Positions 29,501-37,300 of a DNA stretch of 64,000 nt are shown here, one piece after another. This DNA comes from Mactra quadrangularis. Its lineage: Eukaryota; Mollusca; Bivalvia; Venerida; Mactridae. The notes under the pieces were generated by a model. The model was not told where the DNA came from, did not search any database, and worked only from the letters and a program-made list of their open reading frames with translations. Position 1 is the first letter of the stretch; every line of letters starts with the position of its first letter. Where the stretch lies: contig CM046296.1 of the NCBI GenBank assembly GCA_025267735.1, positions 21,044,464 to 21,108,463 of the forward strand, given 5' to 3'. The translations under genes and the position numbers were made by a program.

Positions 29501-32500
29501 CTTTTCATCACATTCAGGCAAAGACTCAGAGACATTGATTCCATCTAGTAACAACTCATACAGGAAATCCATACTTATATCTAATATTTGCTTCCCAAAG
29601 ATTTTAGCATGTTTATCCCCTAATGTATCCTTCACTGATTCAAGCAGTAAAGAAATAACAGGATTTAATTGGTCAATACTCTCAAAATGGCTGAACTGTG
29701 GGGCACTTGATGGGGAATTCTTTCTTTGAATAATGGAGGCATGAGTTGTAGTAAATACTGAAAATAAACATTTAAATAAATACATTATGCTCGTCAAATT
29801 GCATTACCAAAATGGGGACCACAAGGGAAATAAAAAAAATATAGAATTCTTCTTTGTATCATCCGGGGATGACAGTGATATTCACAATTTGTACACCATA
29901 TGTCATGACATTGTTACCATAATAAAATTATTATAATAAAAGTAAAATTAATGGTTAAAGAGGAATATCATAACAATAATATATTTTCAGCCAACATCTT
30001 GAATTACTTAAAAATCATGATAAAGTGACATTAAGACAAAGTTTCGTCAAATAAATAACTTGGTATGAAAGACACTTTCTTTCTAGAAAAAATTTCAGTT
30101 TGGACTTAAAAAATGTATGTAAGATTTGCTAATACTACACATTATAATAAATATTGCCTGGCATTTGGTATATGAGACTGCTAGAGGAGGGTAGATACAG
30201 TACCCTTGAATTTGACATAGCTGTATTGACTTGATGGCAAAATTTTCAAAGGTGGGTATGACTTACTTTGACCAGGAATCGTACCAAGTTCACAAAATTT
30301 AGAGTCTTAGGCACAAATCATAGACACCATAGCTGCTGCTTATATGAGTAAAAGAAGAAAATGTAAATCAAACTTAGCACAATGTACTAACCTTGTTCTT
30401 TACTTTTAAGAAAGAAAGCCACTGTATCAAACTGTCTATGTTTTAATCCTACTTGTAACGTATGCAGAGGTATTGAACAACGTCCCCAATTATTTAAATG
30501 ACACAATGAATCCGCCAAACATGCATCACCATAAGCCATCATCTGAAGTAAAATAAAAATAGGAAGTAGATATGCAGAAATATATATTTTTACTCTGAAT
30601 GTGTTTGGTTTAATTAGGTTTCCAGCAGAAATATGAACATTAAAACATACCCTTAAAAATGCAGAATTCACTATTCCCTACAAAAAATCAATTTATACTA
30701 GTGTATATTAGTTTAACACTAAAGTAAAATTACTTCATCTTCTTCATTTTTCAGTATATGGTCAGGAGTTATTGTCTGACTAACTTAGACTAGTAGAAAC
30801 AGGAGGGCAACAACCATTTCAAACATTAAAACATCATTATATACAGGTTAAAACTAAATACATTGCACTATTGGATTAGGCATTCACGGAAGACAAATGA
30901 CTTACATCACTGACAAACTGTTCTTGATTCATATTTTTCTGTATTATAACACCTTCTATATTAGTTTTTGTTACAATGATATGAGGAGATCCTGGATCTT
31001 TAGATAACATAACAACATCTCCATGATTCAACCTATAAATATTAAATACATTTTGATCAGTTATAAGCATGTACATTCTGAAATTCATATTTAACTAAAG
31101 CCATTGTTCATTTTATGATAATCTATAGCTGACTGGTTTTGACACAAAATTTAAAAAACAAGAGGGATCTGAGGACACTGGACTGCTCACCTCCTGAGAA
31201 CTAGATTCTAATAGCATCTGACACAAAATCTTTTAACACTTTTTATATTTAACTGAACAAAAGCTGTGACAATTAAATACATGTATTTATAGAGTTAAGA
31301 GTGCAGTAAATACAATAAAAAGTTTTAAGACAAATTTGACAGTATACATTGCCTTTGTACACCATATGTCATGACATGTATTTTGCCTTTGATTTTATGA
31401 ACATAAGTAAAAACAAATACAAAGCATAAACAAAACAACCTTACAATAAAGCCACACTATTTAGTTCATGCATTTGGCAAGATTTTGGTCGAGTTAAACA
31501 AAAAAGGTGGGTGTGGAAGGCATATATTATCTAATCTCTTAAAAATAAATACCTGCACTGTAACATCTGTTTAGTGATTAGGTTCCATTTAATAATTACA
31601 GTTTGTTCATTGTATCCATAAACAATAAATAAATCACTATTACTGACATGTATGTCATCAACAGAGTACCCATGAACTGTCTCAGGAACTTTATATTCAC
31701 CAACAAAATCAGCCATTGTCTTAGTAGAGTGTTCCTTTTTTCCACCAAATCCTGTCACCCTGGCAAGTGTTCTATTCTTTTTACTAGTTTTGGTATCTTT
31801 TTGAGACAAATGCATTAAGTCCTTGTGACTTCTCTGATCAGAACTATGGAGTTCAAGAAGTTTTTCCCGCCATGCAATGTCCCCATACTGGCATGTTTCT
31901 AAATAAGACTGATCGCTAGAAGAATTTGTTCTTTTTTTCTCTACTTTCTTAATGTATAAACACTGAGGATTCATTCTACAGTATAGTGTAACATTAAGTA
32001 TCAGTATGTCTCCAGAATGTAAAGCAAATACAAGAGTTGTGATATCATCATCAACAAACCAGGTTTGTACACTGCCTATATCTATTGATGTCTTGCTTAG
32101 ATCTATTTCCCATAGAAGTTCTATGCCATCAAGGGAATAACAACCTAAACTTAAGTTAAGGTGTAAAACTTTTGGCAAGCTAAATTCTGTTATCATAAGG
32201 GACTTTCATTAATTGGTAATAATGATGTTGTATACTCATTATCATTACTAAACTTGTGTGTATTTACATAAGAAATAAATATATTAAATTAGCAAGTAAA
32301 CATAGTAAAGTCAAACAAGTATGAAGGTTTAAAGTCGGTATTTAAGGATTCAATTTACTAGTGAAATCTTTGAAAGCAACTCCAACAACTTCACAGGTAC
32401 CCATGCACTTGGCTAACATTTAGTAAACATTTGAGTGAGAAGAAGCAATGCAGAGCTAAGTTTATGCTCATAAAAATTCAAATCTGTCTGTAGGCTGTCA

Positions 32501-33866
32501 ATCTAGACCCTTGACTACCAGTGTCAATACAAAAACAATTAAAAAGGATACAAATCTTGTTTTCAAAATCAAAACTTATTATCAGTGACTTCAGTACTTT
32601 GATACTGAGTGATCGTTCTTGGTCATGTGAAAAATCCATCTTGGAAGTCATGCTCAAATGATTCTCATTTATTTTCATGTGTGCAAGAAGATTTTCGTTA
32701 AATTTTAATGATATACTATCACTAGCATAATGAACAATGTTCACATGCTGTAGTTGATCTATCATGCAATCTGAAGAATAAATGAAATATACATGTATAC
32801 ATTTAAAAGTGTTCAAAGAAAATCATCAAATTTTATAGTCTCAGGGGCTACTGGTTTCTATCCATCAATCTACCTAAGAATAAAGTTTTCCACTTTTAAT
32901 TTAAAATAGAAATTTCTAACAACATGATCTAGTCAAGCTAGAGTAAGCACTGACCTGTAATAAGCAATTTCTGGTCAAGATAAAATATATCAGACTTAAA
33001 TTTGTCCAAATTCAGCTAAACTCTAAATGTGCTTCTCCTATCTGGCTGCTGAACACAGGCATTACCTATCACATATAATTTACTGCTAAATGAAGTATAA
33101 TCTTCAATGACTATATTATTAAAGTAAAAGTGTTCTACATCCATTAGTTCATAAGATACAGCATTTGTATATGTATTTGAAATTACCTGAGAGTCCTAAG
33201 GGAACTGCTCTTTTCTAACAAAAGTTTTTAATTCAATTAACTATGAAACAGGTAATATTAAACTTACCTTTAGGTAACACATTGTGCAACTCTATGTCTG
33301 CATTTGTGATAAGCTTGCCATCCACCATGGTAAGCAACAATAGATGCATTGTCTCCGATATGACTGCAATTTGAATTTTTCCAGGATGTTGGTTAGCATC
33401 TCTATTTTCTGATGCAACATGGAAACTGCAATAATAATAAAATACATATTATTTTGTTCATTTACAATTCATTACAAACAGCATTTATTAATTTATTTCA
33501 GTACACATGTGATCAATGACCAGTATTGTCTAAAATATTGTCTCAACTATATAGTTCTATGCCTTGTGTCATAGAATCTGTCACATATTACAACAGGACA
33601 ATCAGAAGTTTAATTTGAGAATTATTCAATGCAGATGAAATAAGAGGAAGAGGAAATAAATACCTAGCAATGGGGCATCCATCATATATAACATCATTTT
33701 CATCGTCTTTCAATAAGCTTTTAATGGAAACTTGACCGGTATCGAGAAGAAAAATTGCACATTTCTCCCTCAAACATACTTTAAGTTGTTTTACTGCAGT
33801 GTCATTTGGTAAATTCTTAGCAAACTTATACAGAATATATCGAAAACACGATTTGTCGTCCGCCAT
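1215..33866 (-). CDS. SPG11: Spatacsin, 39 exons seen, 3' end off window
   Basis: Spatacsin is a large scaffold of late endosomes and lysosomes that works with spastizin (ZFYVE26) and the AP-5 adaptor in lysosome reformation; this role is family knowledge. In the sequence, 39 exons with AG/GT borders join in phase into 2315 codons, against about 2440 residues in human. Nearly colinear matches include LCHLNNWGRCSIPLHTL (exon 6), APFDPSKLFGWQS (exon 16), YYLKQGRPSFAFVTFL (exon 17) and LLTGVSRYNEMTYIFD (exon 38). The start is the ATG at 33866 (AAAATGG context, then ADDK); a TTG nine bases upstream is in frame but is not a normal eukaryotic start. The gene is intact as far as visible, with no frameshift. 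Exon coordinates are given in the three block entries. Least certain are the exon 3/4 junction and the exon 39 donor. Confidence 0.95.
2292..2361. repeat. 70-bp hairpin (MITE-like) near exon 37 donor
   Basis: The arms 2292-2312 and 2341-2361 are inverted copies of 21 bases with one mismatch (outer end GGGCTGAA). They flank a 28-base loop. The hairpin ends 17 bases from the SPG11 exon 37 boundary at 2379. No convincing target duplication is seen. Confidence 0.7.
2548..2705 (+). mobile_element. tRNA(Leu/Ser)-like SINE, family 3
   Basis: A head of class-II tRNA type (GGCCAAGCAGTTACAATATT as A-box region, TTGTTCAAATC as B box) runs into a body with ATCCAAAACCTTA and GCAAGAAAC. The same body occurs at 12600-12720 and 21980-22120 and inverted at 39178-39290. 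This shared head-plus-body layout is why I call a family. It lies in SPG11 intron 36. Confidence 0.6.
4641..5036. mobile_element. 396-bp Harbinger-like MITE
   Basis: The ends are inverted: GGGCGTGCTCGATTGG on the left against GGGTGTCCTCGATTGG read inward from the right, differing at two of 16 positions. Further symmetry continues inside (TCGGAACTGTG against CACAGTTCCGA). No transposase frame is present. The flanks give at best a 2-3 bp duplication (CAA/AAA). It lies in SPG11 intron 33 and resembles the element at 6392-6752. Confidence 0.75.
5463..5765 (-). mobile_element. tRNA-derived SINE, family 1 (copy with head)
   Basis: Read on the minus strand, a tRNA-like head (TAGCTCAGTTGGTAGCACAT, degraded B box) is followed by a core containing GACAACT, GGATTTAGC and GGAAAGG motifs in inverse order, and ends near a GTTATACC tail. 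It is collinear with the copies at 34035-34345 and 46865-47166. It lies in SPG11 intron 32. Confidence 0.8.
6392..6752. mobile_element. 361-bp Harbinger-like MITE with CAA duplication
   Basis: The termini are inverted: GGGCGTGTTTGATTC at the left and GAATCAAACACACCC at the right. Subterminal CTCCGAGTACTC words are repeated in both arms. CAA flanks both ends (6389-6391 and 6753-6755), a 3-bp duplication of the size made by PIF/Harbinger transposases. No coding capacity is seen. It lies in SPG11 intron 31. Confidence 0.8.
7588..7652 (+). repeat. Dispersed short repeat (ACTAGCC...ACGACAATG)
   Basis: A segment with ACTAGCC, CAGGCTA and ACGACAATG recurs at about 49215-49325, and in inverse orientation near 21145-21200 and 43345-43410. 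No tRNA head or inverted ends were recognised, so the class is unknown. Confidence 0.45.
9597..9661 (-). repeat. Degenerate tRNA-like SINE head
   Basis: On the minus strand CTCGGTTAGTAGAACATC and TATTCAAACCC resemble A- and B-box regions at tRNA spacing. It is strongly decayed and no body is recognisable. Confidence 0.3.
9877..10040. repeat. 12-bp minisatellite of GAACCAGTTCTT type
   Basis: About 13 units with 12-bp spacing are visible, starting at 9877, 9889, 9901, 9913, 9925, 9937 and so on. Each is near GAAC(A/C)AGTTC followed by TT, TA or TC. Because the unit is almost palindromic, both strands look alike. Three units (9913-9922, 9985-9994, 10031-10040) fit the p53-family half-site pattern RRRCWWGYYY exactly. 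It lies in SPG11 intron 27. Confidence 0.85.
11105..11310 (+). mobile_element. SINE family 1, headless copy beside exon 25 donor
   Basis: The core matches the other family-1 copies (CATTCTCCCTCCTACCAAT, GTCAGTCACTGAC, CCTTTCCAGGAG, ACGGCGTTAAAC), but the tRNA head is missing. The A-rich 3' tail ends about eight bases from SPG11 exon 25 (boundary 11319), so the intron sequence just after the donor is SINE-derived. Its orientation is opposite to the gene. Confidence 0.8.
11787..11966. mobile_element. 180-bp inverted-repeat element (MITE-like)
   Basis: The outer ends TTTTATTCAACTGTCAGTGG and CCACTGGCAGTTGAATAAAA are inverted copies. A second inverted pair inside contains CTGATTTAAATA. No coding capacity and no clear target duplication are present. 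It lies in SPG11 intron 24. Confidence 0.75.
12181..25307 (-). CDS. SPG11: SPG11 exons 9-24: central helical solenoid
   Basis: Exons: 25128-25307, 23027-23226, 22366-22574, 21379-21610, 20891-21094, 20500-20600, 19970-20115, 19243-19468, 18326-18497, 17757-17889, 16942-17035, 16334-16442, 15776-15929, 15189-15384, 12949-13032, 12181-12329. They encode residues about 677-1539, the alpha-solenoid middle of spatacsin. Strong human-like words are FDPSKLFGWQS in exon 16 and GRPSFAF in exon 17. Exon 15 has two in-frame acceptors six bases apart (after CTAG and after CAAG), so a two-residue splice variant is likely. Exon 23 (84 bp) is a short acidic linker with TSSSSEEDNN and DDEDTDEDS. Exon 9 is preceded by a 2.9-kb transposon and followed by a LINE fragment, but its own splice signals are intact. 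Confidence 0.92.
12600..12720 (+). mobile_element. SINE family 3, partial copy
   Basis: GGTTGGTTCAAATC (B box) is followed by GACCAAGACCTTCCTCAAGC, as in the family-3 copies at 2548 and 21980. The 5' half is not recognisable. Confidence 0.5.
14089..14201. mobile_element. 113-bp inverted-repeat MITE
   Basis: The element opens with CAGG and closes with CCTG. Its arms contain TAATATCATACTATGA and TCATAGTATGATATTA, inverted copies around a 45-base centre. No clear duplication of flanking bases is visible. It lies in SPG11 intron 22. Confidence 0.75.
14821..14952. repeat. Perfect 3 x 44-bp tandem repeat
   Basis: Three units of 44 bp starting at 14821, 14865 and 14909 are identical by eye. Each unit contains a small hairpin, CTCCTTTCTATAAGGAG. 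Complete identity implies a very recent expansion, or an assembly artefact. Confidence 0.9.
17097..17240 (+). mobile_element. tRNA-like SINE, decayed
   Basis: GTTAGCTCAGAAGGTAGCG is a good A-box region; the expected B box is degraded (GGATTCATTTTC). The body contains GAGTTTGGTCATTAAATA, as in family 1, so this is probably an old family-1 copy in plus orientation. It lies in SPG11 intron 18. Confidence 0.5.
17453..17582. mobile_element. 130-bp inverted-repeat element (MITE-like)
   Basis: The arms 17453-17494 and 17541-17582 are inverted: TTTTTTCTCAACTGTCAAA and ATTTCACCGTGACT have their complements on the right. The loop is 46 bases. A run of G residues (17400-17412) lies just before it. It lies in SPG11 intron 18. 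Confidence 0.75.
18960..19215. repeat. Two diverged direct copies of a ~110-bp repeat
   Basis: GAGTTATGCA, CATGT(G/T)TGAAGTTTCAAGT and AATCCCTTCAGTA occur in the same order at about 18970-19065 and again at 19106-19215. The second copy ends close to SPG11 exon 16 (boundary 19243). The origin is not identified. Confidence 0.6.
21980..22120 (+). mobile_element. SINE family 3, 5'-truncated copy
   Basis: GGTTCGAACCACATCCAAAA (B box and following body) is followed by CCTTGAGCAAGAAACTCT, matching the copies at 2548 and 12600. The A-box half is not preserved. It lies in SPG11 intron 11. Confidence 0.55.
22790..22998 (-). mobile_element. SINE family 1, diverged copy
   Basis: On the minus strand a decayed tRNA head (TTCAGTTAGTAGCTCA, GAGTTTGACTCTC) is followed by GGGCATACATGC and TTTAGTCATGAGAT. 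These correspond to the GGCATACTTTCGTGG and TTTGGTCATGAAG parts of the 34-kb copy. It lies in SPG11 intron 10-11 territory, just downstream of exon 10 (boundary 23027). Confidence 0.6.
23322..23745. mobile_element. 424-bp hAT-type MITE with perfect 8-bp TSD
   Basis: The element begins TAGGGCTGTCATTG and ends CAATGATGGCCCTA, imperfect inverted termini of hAT style. Both sides carry the identical 8-bp duplication CTTTTTAA (23314-23321 and 23746-23753), the size made by hAT transposases. Internal sequence is rich in GATATC-like words and lacks a transposase. It lies in SPG11 intron 9. Confidence 0.88.
24096..25062 (-). mobile_element. 3' end of a non-LTR retrotransposon (LINE), 5'-truncated
   Basis: An open frame of 168 codons (24539-25045, no proper start needed because the copy is truncated) resembles the region after the reverse transcriptase in LINE ORF2. 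It contains a zinc-knuckle-like CX2CX9HX4C (CNKC...HLISSC) followed by a hydrophobic/charged tail. About 440 bases of putative 3' UTR end in a GATGATGATAAAA-like tail at 24096. The 5' break sits at an ATT/TAA microsatellite. The copy is in SPG11 intron 9, in gene orientation, about 65 bases downstream of exon 9. Clade is not determined; the long open frame suggests a fairly young insertion. Confidence 0.75.
25350..28220. mobile_element. 2.87-kb hAT-like foldback element without transposase
   Basis: Terminal CAGGGGTTGCGAAA and its complement TTTCGCAACCCCTG (one offset base at the right end) open and close the unit. AGTACAC flanks both sides (25343-25349 and 28221-28227). Long imperfect inverted arms follow, clearest at 25735-26130 against 27700-28035 (for example AATAAGACCGCCCACGGCGA against TCGCCGTGGGCGGTCTTATT). 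A second inverted pair near 26292 and 27466 (TTGACCTTACGCCAGAATT) suggests nesting. The centre holds two direct ~350-bp copies (26680-26990, 27030-27350), both with TTTTGTTGGAGCAAATG. Only short frames occur. The element fills most of SPG11 intron 8, ending 42 bases before the exon 9 boundary. Confidence 0.85.
28773..33866 (-). CDS. SPG11: SPG11 exons 1-8: N-terminal propeller-like part
   Basis: Exons in transcription order: 33664-33866, 33268-33425, 32519-32770, 31553-32186, 30906-31032, 30392-30542, 29479-29757, 28773-28996. They encode residues about 1-676. The beta-strand-rich start corresponds to the N-terminal propeller-like region known for the family. Exon 4 is the largest (634 bp) and carries a Lys/Ser-rich loop around residues 270-330. 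Exon 6 holds the best conserved block, NWGRCSIP. Exon 8 ends in an acidic, Ser/Asp-rich stretch. The exon 4 acceptor is taken after ATAACAG, because this keeps frame with the phase-1 donor of exon 3; the AG at 32203-32204 would not. The visible N-terminus is shorter and more divergent than human, so a small missed exon near 32203-32518 is possible. Confidence 0.88.
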
Positions 33867-33935
33867 TTTGTCCAAGTCACATGACCAGGTATGGCTAAAT
33901 TACGGTGTCAGTCGGTCCTATATTACAGCCAACTC
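33867..33935 (-). promoter_or_regulatory. SPG11 5' flank with M-box/CLEAR-like site and start-stop uORF
   Basis: Immediately upstream of the ATG the plus strand reads GTCACATGAC (33876-33885). This contains TCACATGA, the M-box bound by MITF/TFE factors, and differs at one base from the CLEAR consensus GTCACGTGAC. On the transcribed strand the same bases form ATG followed directly by TGA (33877-33882), ten bases before the main ATG. Which role applies depends on the transcription start, which is not known. Confidence 0.45.
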
Positions 33936-34034
33936 TCACAGCGGTTATTTCCCTTTATTTGCCTTTCAATGAATTTTCCTTCACTTTCTTTATGACATTT
34001 CGTGCACAAATAAGAGTGTGTTATGAACCAGTTG

Positions 34035-34345
34035 TTTGTCGTTTTGTTGGGTTTAACGCCGTAGCAACACATTTTATAGGTCATATAACTGCAGTCAGTC
34101 AACCTACTCACTCCTCCTGGAAAGGCTAAATCTCTGGTTTTAGCTTTTAACCAACTACTAAGCACATACTTTCGTCAGTGACTGACAACTGCTCTACATA
34201 ATTAAAAATCATTGGTAGGAGGGAGATTGGCTGTAGAAATAACTTCATGACCAAACTCCACGAAAGTATGCCCCGCCCGGGAATCGAACCCACGACTCCT
34301 CGATCAGTAGACTTGCGTGCTACCAACTGAGCTAGCCGGGCGGCT
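34035..34345 (-). mobile_element. tRNA-derived SINE, family 1, best-preserved copy
   Basis: On the minus strand the copy starts with a GC-rich acceptor-like GCCGCCC, A box TAGCTCAGTTGGTAGCACGC, and B box GGGTTCGATTCCCGG. A body follows with GGCATACTTTCGTGGAG, CTCCCTCCTACCAATGA, GTCAGTCACTGACG and CCTTTCCAGGAGGAG. It ends TTAAACCCAACAAAAC. Imperfect stems and the attached body argue against a functional tRNA gene. It lies just upstream of SPG11. Confidence 0.85.
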
Positions 34346-34349
34346 TGTG

Positions 34350-37300
34350 TTATGAACCAACCAAATTGTTTCATTAACGAGTTATCATTCAGATTCACAT
34401 CAGCAAAAAACCCTTTAAAAATAGTAATCATGAGGAGCGACACTTGTCACTTTGGTGTATATGACAGCCCTATATCATGGCTTTGTGAATGTTTTCATAC
34501 AACAGAAACTGTTCATGACAACCTCATGCAGGCAGTCTTTGTAAAACATTTCTAACAACGACCATTACATCAGAATTTTGTCACAGAAAACCTATTTTTG
34601 CCTGCACCAAGAATTGTAGAGCACCTTTTTATAATAGGGACATGACTTTGCATGCAAACCAACAGAAACAGGCTTTTCTGTCAGCTATGAGGATACACTT
34701 AGGTACTAATTTAACACTTGTCATGTACATGCTAGACAACCATTTTACATCAACATGAGACTCAACGTCAATGGTACCAACATAGCTTTCTTCAACAACT
34801 TCTGTTTTCTGTGTGTCTTTTCTATTTTAAGCTCAAATATCCTTTACCTTTGACCCATGGGTTTATAATTTGATAAAGGTCACCCTTGGTCCATGTGCTA
34901 TCCACACAAAGACTATCAAAAGCAATAGTCCATAGATGATTAGACAGGTATAATGGGTGTTTTTAAACAGATAAAGTAAAAACAACATTATTCAAATGGG
35001 ATGGGTTTATTAATATTCTAGAGCAATGAATATAGCATGAAATATTCTGTGTACAATATCAAAGCTTACTATATGTATAAAAAATACAAGTATAACATAA
35101 CAATCCTAGATACCTTAACAATAAACAATACAATATTTCCATACCTCATGTTTATGTGGGTGTCCATGTTTCTTTTTCAAAGTTAAGTTTATTTGGATCT
35201 TTTGTACTCAAACTTTCATTTTGTTTGTATCAACATGGAAATACATAAACTTAAGGATACAGTTAATTAAGACATAAAAACTTCTTAAACTAACATTCTA
35301 TAAAGGATCATAATTTCATCACACAATTTGTTAAGTCGCTGATACTAATTGCTTATATCAGGACCTAATGTTATGCTTCACTAAAATAACAGTATTATGG
35401 CCCTACAGCAAAGCAGTAACACTTACATGTATATAAATATTCTTATTAACAATTTTTAATAAATCATCATTAAAATATTTATATTTGAATTTTCTCTCAA
35501 GTCAATAAAGGAAAAGTTTTGTATTGCACTAAGTGGTTGGGGTGTATGTCTGTATTAAATTCAAAATTTTTTTAATATATTTAACAAAGAAGTAAAAGAT
35601 GTAATTTAAAGCATTAATCACAAACAAAACAGAACAGTGAGTATGACATCATAATTAAAAGCCTATCAAGTGTGCACCTTGTAAATAAAATCACTGCAAA
35701 ATTACAGAAAATTGTATGCCATAAAAGGCAAACAGACCAAAAAAAATGTTGAGAACAAAAATAATGAAATAAACTGAAATTTAATTGATAATATTTCTGA
35801 TTACATGTACAGTGATTCAATGATTGACCAATACAAATATGACAGGGACAATACAAAATCAATATGAATGAAAATACTTTAAAGCTTAATTGATTAATTT
35901 CTAATTTTTTTAGTATAGACAGGAAAGTAAACAATTAATTTTTACCTAATAAGTTATATTAAAGTTTAAAGCCATAGATGTAATGGAGATAGTTAAAACA
36001 TGTCAGTTCTGAATTTCAATACTTCAGCAGATTTTACACAGAAAATTAATTTTCTAAAGTAAAAAAATTCTGAACTTCAGTATAAGCAAACCTTAAAGGT
36101 AGTGTATGAACTATGGATGTTCAATTAAGTTAACATACATATTCAAATATATGAAATAAAAAATATACAAAAAAATCATGGATTTCCCTAACATACTGAC
36201 AGAGGAAAACAGTGACTTTATTATCAATAAGTGACTTCAGACACCAATAATTTTATTGCTATTCTTCCCCCCCTGCATACAATAAGCAAAATTTAACACA
36301 TATTAGAAAATAAAATGTTACATGTGATATGCGTACAAACTTATTATTACATTTCCTACCCTGATAACATAAGATTAAAACTTTTAAAAGGAATGTAAAT
36401 AAATATACCACTGTCCTATATATAGATCACTTTATCTAAGAGTGCTTTTAAAATATTACAATTTTTAAATCTATAGGGGTGAAAACATTACAACAATTAA
36501 TATATTCTAGTGACAAGTCAACTATATACACACAGAACATTAAAATGATGTTTGCATACATAATATCAGTAACATTGGAAGCAACATTCAAACCATTCTA
36601 TGAATCAAGGTCTTTAAGTAACCACACTCAGGTGATTTTCTATATTTTGAGTCTTTCAATATTTTACTTTAATCATAAACATACAAAAATTCAATCTTAA
36701 CAAAGCAATTTGTATGTAAGAAATAATCCATACATCAAGCCAAGTGTAATCACTTGAACCAGCTAACCAGTTTATTCCTTGGAAAAAGAAAACAAGTCCA
36801 TTCCTTGGAAACAGACACCAGTCTTTCTATTATCTATTCAATATCATACAAATGATTCAAGACCAAAAATGTAAATGAAATTGCATGGAATTTGCAGCAA
36901 TTAAAGCACCACATAAGAACTATATTCCAACTTTAATATTTACTTTTTATTAGTGCACATAGCCTTTAACACTTTAAAACATTCCTGATCCAAAATTCTG
37001 AACTCACAAAACACACATCAAAATATCACACACATTATGGTTTCATTACAAAAAGAGAAAATTAAAAAAAGAACAGTTTATCATAAAAAATGATTAATTA
37101 AAAACAATACATTATTTAGAAAAAACAAACTAACATGACAAATGATACATGAGACAACATGAAAAAAGAGGTATTGAAACATTTCATTAACAGCTATCAA
37201 CTTTTATAAAATTTTCTATTAGACCACAAACATTTGGCTATTCTACATATAAGATGATAAAAAAGTTTTAACAGGTATGCTATCACTTATACTGTTAACC

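Noticed and set aside
32187..32202. Alternative SPG11 exon 4 acceptor at 32203-32204
   Set aside because: It would need a phase-0 donor in exon 3; the best exon 3 donor (after GACACTG) leaves phase 1, which fits only the acceptor after ATAACAG.
33867..33875. Spatacsin start nine bases upstream of the chosen ATG
   Set aside because: The upstream codon is TTG; the ATG at 33866 has a good context and keeps the same frame.
34270..34345. Functional tRNA gene
   Set aside because: Good A and B boxes, but stems are imperfect and the sequence continues into a body shared by other SINE copies.
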